Shown piece after piece: positions 59,233 to 63,200 of a DNA stretch of 63,200 bases. Source of the DNA: Cumulibacter manganitolerans (GTDB taxonomy: Bacteria > Actinomycetota > Actinomycetes > Mycobacteriales > Antricoccaceae); contig NZ_WBKP01000017.1 of NCBI RefSeq assembly GCF_009602465.1, positions 1 to 63,200 on the forward strand, in the 5' to 3' direction. The notes under the pieces are model-generated. The model was given only the letters and a program-made list of their open reading frames with translations. It was not told the DNA's origin and searched no databases. The position numbers and the translations under genes were made by a program. The stretch's first letter is position 1, and each line of letters opens with the position of its first letter.

Positions 59233-59786
59233 AGTGGCGAACCGTACCAAAGGGTCGTCTCGCCGTAGCGACGGTCTCGCAGGGCCTCGATCGAGGTCGG
59301 CCACCGCCACGGGTCGCGGCGGTCACGCTCGACGACCACGACGGCGCCGGGCGCCACCGCGCCGGCGCCCACCAGCCGGTCGAGCAGCGCGGCGAGCTCG
59401 CCGGCGTCGTCGCCGTACGGCGGGTCGGCGAACACCGTCGCCGCGCCGAGCCCGTCGAGGCGCGCCGCGACCGCGTCGACGCGCCCGGCGACGACGGTGG
59501 CCCGCGCGCCGAGGCCCAGGTCGCGGACGTTGCGCTCGATGACGGCGAGCGCGGGGCGCGCCGACTCCACCAGGACGGCGGACGGCGCACCCCTGCTGAG
59601 CGCCTCCAGCGCCACCGCGCCGCTGCCGGCGTACAGGTCCAGGAACGGCCCGGACGTGAGGTCGTGGGTGGCCTCGAGGGAGGAGAACAACGCCTCGCGG
59701 GTGCGGTCGGAGGTGGGGCGGGTGGTGCGCCCGCCGGGCACCGCCAGCCGCCGGCCGCCGAGCTCTCCGGCGATGATGCGGGTCAC
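59229..59786 (-). CDS. rsmD: 16S rRNA guanine-N2 methyltransferase RsmD
   Basis: 185 residues. RIIAGELGGRRLAVPGG start, SAM motif LDLYAGSGAVALEALSRGA, and catalytic FADPPYG. Methylates G966 of 16S rRNA in E. coli. GTG start, adjacent to recG. Confidence 0.94.
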   Translation of the reverse strand: MTRIIAGELGGRRLAVPGGRTTRPTSDRTREALFSSLEATHDLTSGPFLDLYAGSGAVALEALSRGAPSAVLVESARPALAVIERNVRDLGLGARATVVAGRVDAVAARLDGLGAATVFADPPYGDDAGELAALLDRLVGAGAVAPGAVVVVERDRRDPWRWPTSIEALRDRRYGETTLWYGSPL

Positions 59787-59787
59787 G

Positions 59788-62040
59788 TCAGCCCTTCAGC
59801 AGGTAGTCGACGGTGCGCTGCTGGTCGAGGGAGGCGAGCAGGCTGCGCAGCATGGGGTGCCGCTCCAGGTGCGGGTCCTCGGCGACGATCGCGTCGCACA
59901 GCTCGCGCGCCACGGCGATGGTCTCGGCGTCGTCGCGCAGCGACAGCAGCCTCAGCTGGGACGTCGAGCCGGACTGCGCGACGCCGAGGATGTCGCCCTC
60001 GCGGCGCAGCTCGAGGTCGCGCTCGGCGATCTCGAACCCGTTGGTGGACTGCTCGAGCACCTGCAGCCGCTCGTAGGGACGCGAGGACTGCGGCATCGGC
60101 GTCACCAGCAGGCAGACCCCCGCCGCCGACCCACGTCCGACGCGTCCCCGCAGCTGGTGCAGCGTCGCCAGGCCGAACAGGTCGGCGTCCAGCACGATCA
60201 TCAGCGTCGCGTTGGGGACGTCGACGCCGACCTCGATGACCGTCGTCGAGACCAGGACGTCGATCTCGCCCGCGCCGAAGCGCCGCATGAGGTCGTCCTT
60301 CTCCTCCGAGGGAAGCCGGCCGTGCAGCACCGCCAGCCGCAGCCCGGCGAGCGGGCCCTCCTGCAGGCGCTGCGCCACCTCGACCACCGCGGCCTTGACC
60401 CGCTTCGGCGCGCCGGAGCCGGCCTCGGCATCGTCCTCCGGCGGCGGGCCGTCGCCGGTCTCGTCGTCGGCGTCGGTGTCGTCCAGGCCGATCCGCGGGC
60501 ACACCACGTACGCCTGATGCCCCGCGGCGACCTCCTCGCGGACGCGCTCCCAGGCGCGCTCGAGCCAGCCGGGCTTCTGGCCGGCGGGGATCGCCGTGGT
60601 GGCGATCGGCGACCGGCCGGGCGGCAGGTCGGTCATGGTGATGGTCTCCAGGTCGCCGAACGCGGTCATCGCGATCGTGCGCGGGATCGGCGTCGCGGTC
60701 ATGACCAGGGTGTGCGGCGCCGTTCCGTCCCGGCCCTTGCGCCGCAGCGCGTCCCGCTGCTCGACACCGAACCGGTGCTGCTCGTCGATGACGACGAGGC
60801 CGAGATCGGCGAAGGTCACCTTCGACTCCAGGATCGCGTGGGTGCCGATCACGATCGACGCGGCACCGGATGCCGCGTCGAGCATGGCCTGCTTGCGCCG
60901 CGCGGCCGGCATCCCCGACGAGATCACGACCACCTTCACCGCGTCCGGGTGCGCGCCCAGGGTGCCGGGCTCGCCGTACGGCGCGAGCAGCGCACCGATG
61001 CTGCGGGCGTGCTGGTGGGCCAGCACCTCGGTGGGTGCGAGCAACGCGCTCTGCCCGCCGCCCGCGGCGACCTGCAGCATCGCGCGCAGCGCGACGAGGG
61101 TCTTGCCCGAGCCGACGTCACCCTGCAGCAGCCGGTGCATCGGGTGCTCGCGAGCGAGCTCGCCGGCGATCAGCTCGCCGGCGGCGCGCTGGCCGGCCGT
61201 CAGCTCGAACGGCAGGGACGCGTCGAGCTCGGCGAGCAGCCCGCCGGGCTGCAGCGGCCGGGCGATCGCCGGCAGCAGCGCGTTCTCGTAGCGATCCACG
61301 CTCAGCGCCAGCTGCATGTTGAGCGCCTCCTGCAGCTTCAGCCGCTCGTCGGCGCGGCGCCACTGAACGGCGTCCTTCGGCTGATGCTTGGTGCGGAACG
61401 CGGTGTCGAGGTCGACGACGCCCAGCCGGGCGAGCTGGTCGGCCGGCAGCGGATCGGCGATCGGGGCGAGCATCTCGAGGGTGAGCTCGACGCACCGGCG
61501 GATCGACCCGCTGGAGACCTTCGCGGTGGCCGGGTAGATCGGCATCAGCCGGTCGGCGAACGCCGACATGCTGGTGAACGACAGGCCCTTCTGCTTCGGC
61601 GCGTCGCTCGGTGCCGCGTCCATCGTCAGCACCTCGGCGGTCGGCGAGTTCAGCTGCCACCGCCCCCGGAAGGTGCCCACGACGCCGGTGAACAGCGCCC
61701 GGGTGCCGGTCTTGAGCTGGGTCGCCATCCACGGCTGGTTCCAGAAGACGGCGTCGATGGTGCCGTGCTGCAGCCGCAGCGTCGCCACGCAGCGGCCGCG
61801 GGCGCGCCCGTGCCCGCCGCGGCTGGGATGCCACGCCGACGACGCGACCTCGGCCAGGAAGGTCAGGTGGTCGCCCTCGGTGAGCGTGGACTCCGAGCTG
61901 GCGTCACCGGTGCGCAGGTACTTGCGCGGGTAGTGCTGCAGCAGGTCGGCGACGGAGTGCAGATCGAGCTCGGCGGCGAGCGTCTTCGCCGACGGTCCCC
62001 CGACGGCGTCCACGAGCGGCGAGTCGAACGTCAGCGCCAC
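59788..62040 (-). CDS. recG: ATP-dependent DNA helicase RecG
   Basis: 750 residues. N-terminal wedge/OB domain, Walker A GDVGSGKTLVAL, DEQHRFG box, TATPIPRT, then the C-terminal helicase motifs STTVIEVGVDVPNA and HQLRGRVGRG. An Asp/Glu-rich insert (about residues 515-545) interrupts the C-terminal half. GTG start overlaps the DAK2 stop by one base. Fork-reversal helicase. Confidence 0.96.
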   Translation of the reverse strand: MALTFDSPLVDAVGGPSAKTLAAELDLHSVADLLQHYPRKYLRTGDASSESTLTEGDHLTFLAEVASSAWHPSRGGHGRARGRCVATLRLQHGTIDAVFWNQPWMATQLKTGTRALFTGVVGTFRGRWQLNSPTAEVLTMDAAPSDAPKQKGLSFTSMSAFADRLMPIYPATAKVSSGSIRRCVELTLEMLAPIADPLPADQLARLGVVDLDTAFRTKHQPKDAVQWRRADERLKLQEALNMQLALSVDRYENALLPAIARPLQPGGLLAELDASLPFELTAGQRAAGELIAGELAREHPMHRLLQGDVGSGKTLVALRAMLQVAAGGGQSALLAPTEVLAHQHARSIGALLAPYGEPGTLGAHPDAVKVVVISSGMPAARRKQAMLDAASGAASIVIGTHAILESKVTFADLGLVVIDEQHRFGVEQRDALRRKGRDGTAPHTLVMTATPIPRTIAMTAFGDLETITMTDLPPGRSPIATTAIPAGQKPGWLERAWERVREEVAAGHQAYVVCPRIGLDDTDADDETGDGPPPEDDAEAGSGAPKRVKAAVVEVAQRLQEGPLAGLRLAVLHGRLPSEEKDDLMRRFGAGEIDVLVSTTVIEVGVDVPNATLMIVLDADLFGLATLHQLRGRVGRGSAAGVCLLVTPMPQSSRPYERLQVLEQSTNGFEIAERDLELRREGDILGVAQSGSTSQLRLLSLRDDAETIAVARELCDAIVAEDPHLERHPMLRSLLASLDQQRTVDYLLKG

Positions 62041-63200
62041 TACTCGACACCCAGCAGCACCGGATGGTCGAGGTGGCCACCGGCCAGCACGACCAGCTCG
62101 ATCTCGGGATGCCGCACCGAGAGGTCGGTCTCGAGGTCGTCGGCCAGGCCCTCGGGCGCCCGGCGTCCGACGACGAGCGTGACCAGCTCGCCGCCGGTCG
62201 CCAGCAGCATGTCGAGCAGCGAGATGGTCACCTCGAGGATCGACCGGCCGATCGTGACGACGTCGGCGCCGACCAGGCCCAGCACGTCGCCGGGGCGGCA
62301 GGTGCCGGCCATGGTGAGCGCCTCGCGGGCCGCGACGGTCACCTCGGCGTACCGCGTGCCGGCCGCGGCCTCGGCCATCGCCATCACGTCGTCCCCGAAG
62401 TACCGGTCGTCGTCGTGGACGGCGAGCGCCGCCAGCCCCTGCACGACCGACTTGGTCGGGACGACGGACACCTCGATGCCCTTCTCCCGAGCCTCCCCCG
62501 CGGCGGCGTCGGCGACGGCGGCGCAGTCGCGGTCGTTGGGCAGCACGGCGACCTTGGCGGTGCCCGCGGCCTCGATCGCGGCGAGCACCTCGGCGGTCGA
62601 GGGCCGCCGGTTGGGTCCGCTGTCGACGACCCACGCGCCCTCGGCCTCGAACACCTCGCGCAGCGCGTCGCCCGGGGCGATCGCGACGATGCCCACCCCC
62701 GAGGTGTCCCGCGCGACGCCGGTCGTGCGGTCCGCGAAGCGGGTGACCTCGATGCCGCTGACCGCGCCCACCCGGATGCCGGCTTCGATCGCCGCACCGA
62801 TGTCGTTGACGTGCACGTGCACCTTGTGCAGCAGCGGACCCTCGCGGTGGTGGTCGCCCGCGGCGACCACGACGCTGTCGCCGACCGCGCGCAGCGCGTC
62901 GGCCAGGGTGGCGGCCGGCGCGCTCTCGCACTCGAGCAGGTAGACGACCTCGTACTCGAAGTCGTCGGAGTCGTGGCGCACGTCCTCGGGCAGCGCGTCC
63001 TCCAGCGGCTCGTGCCGTGCCCAGCCGATGCCGCCGGCGGGCGTGCCGCCGGTCGCCGCGGCCAGCGCGTCGAGGATGATCGACAGCCCGCGCCCACCCG
63101 CGTCGACCACGCCGGCCCGCGCGAGGACCTCCAGCTGCTCCGGCGTACGGCGCACCGCCTCGGCGGCCGCCCTGGCGGCCGCGGTCGTCACCGACGCGAC
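62040..63200 (-). CDS. DAK2/DegV-type protein (FakA-like), 5' end outside the window
   Basis: The visible 386 codons cover the linker and C-terminal domain of FakA-like proteins: AGVVDAGGRGLSIILDAL, VVYLLECE, HVHVNDIGAAIEAGIRVG, the DSGPNRRPSTAEVLAAI and NDRDCAAVADAAA segments, and GGELVTLVVGRRAPEGL. The N-terminal DhaL kinase domain is beyond the end. FakA phosphorylates fatty acids with FakB in Firmicutes; in actinobacteria the role is less clear. Position before recG is conserved. Confidence 0.88.
   Translation of the reverse strand, partial: VASVTTAAARAAAEAVRRTPEQLEVLARAGVVDAGGRGLSIILDALAAATGGTPAGGIGWARHEPLEDALPEDVRHDSDDFEYEVVYLLECESAPAATLADALRAVGDSVVVAAGDHHREGPLLHKVHVHVNDIGAAIEAGIRVGAVSGIEVTRFADRTTGVARDTSGVGIVAIAPGDALREVFEAEGAWVVDSGPNRRPSTAEVLAAIEAAGTAKVAVLPNDRDCAAVADAAAGEAREKGIEVSVVPTKSVVQGLAALAVHDDDRYFGDDVMAMAEAAAGTRYAEVTVAAREALTMAGTCRPGDVLGLVGADVVTIGRSILEVTISLLDMLLATGGELVTLVVGRRAPEGLADDLETDLSVRHPEIELVVLAGGHLDHPVLLGVE

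Overview
High-GC Actinomycetota chromosome segment; the genus cannot be named from sequence alone. Strongly G+C-biased codons, a conserved block order (steB-steA-recN-nadK-tlyA-HAD-TPR-tyrS-mpg-argH...argC-pheT-pheS-tsnR-rplT-rpmI-infC, then mutM-rnc-rpmF-DUF177-coaD-rsmD-recG-DAK2) and actinobacterial rRNA leaders all support this. Nearly everything reads on the minus strand. The first block is colinear with the Mycobacterium tuberculosis region between infC and the steB homologue. No mobile prophage, CRISPR array or tRNA gene was seen.

Layout. 1-8.2 kb: envelope/cytokinesis pair SteA-SteB, RecN, NAD kinase, TlyA, small Ala/Glu/Ser-rich protein, SCP2-like protein, HAD-IIA phosphatase, short SSB-like protein. 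8.4-10.5 kb: a TPR protein with a very long Arg/Asp/Gly-rich N-terminus containing perfect 54-bp tandem repeats. 10.55-24.1 kb: two nearly identical complete rRNA operons (16S-23S-5S, minus strand) in direct tandem, 7,720 bp apart, with wrecked IS21-family genes between them; their promoter regions differ. 24.3-28.3 kb: acyltransferase/SGNH membrane protein, tyrS, mpg. 28.3-35.4 kb: compact arginine operon argC-J-B-D-F-R-H without argG, with two ARG-box-like sites over the argC start. 35.5-38.7 kb: GH65 glycosidase/phosphorylase with beta-phosphoglucomutase-like HAD partner. 38.8-48.3 kb: pheT, pheS, globin, amidase, flavoprotein disulfide reductase, tsnR-like methylase, rplT-rpmI-infC. 48.4-55.2 kb: accessory block with SseB-like and PH-domain proteins, a P-loop kinase, and a plus-strand four-gene operon DUF2877-FdrA-DUF1116-amidase, a probable ureide (oxalurate/oxamate-type) carbamoyltransferase module. 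55.3-63.2 kb: DNA repair, rRNA processing and CoA biosynthesis genes.

Most notable observations: (i) between rnc and mutM lie three consecutive 8-codon mini-cistrons, 26 bp apart, each copying the mutM start region and each ending in a stop that overlaps the next start codon by one base; (ii) the FdrA-type operon carries an amidase but no carbamate kinase; (iii) tandem rRNA operons have different promoters and two base differences in 23S; (iv) infC appears to start at ATC, with its Shine-Dalgarno sequence complementary to an upstream anti-Shine-Dalgarno; (v) a 17-bp perfect hairpin overlaps the start of the tsnR-like gene. Functional statements are inferred from motifs and gene order; no database search was run.
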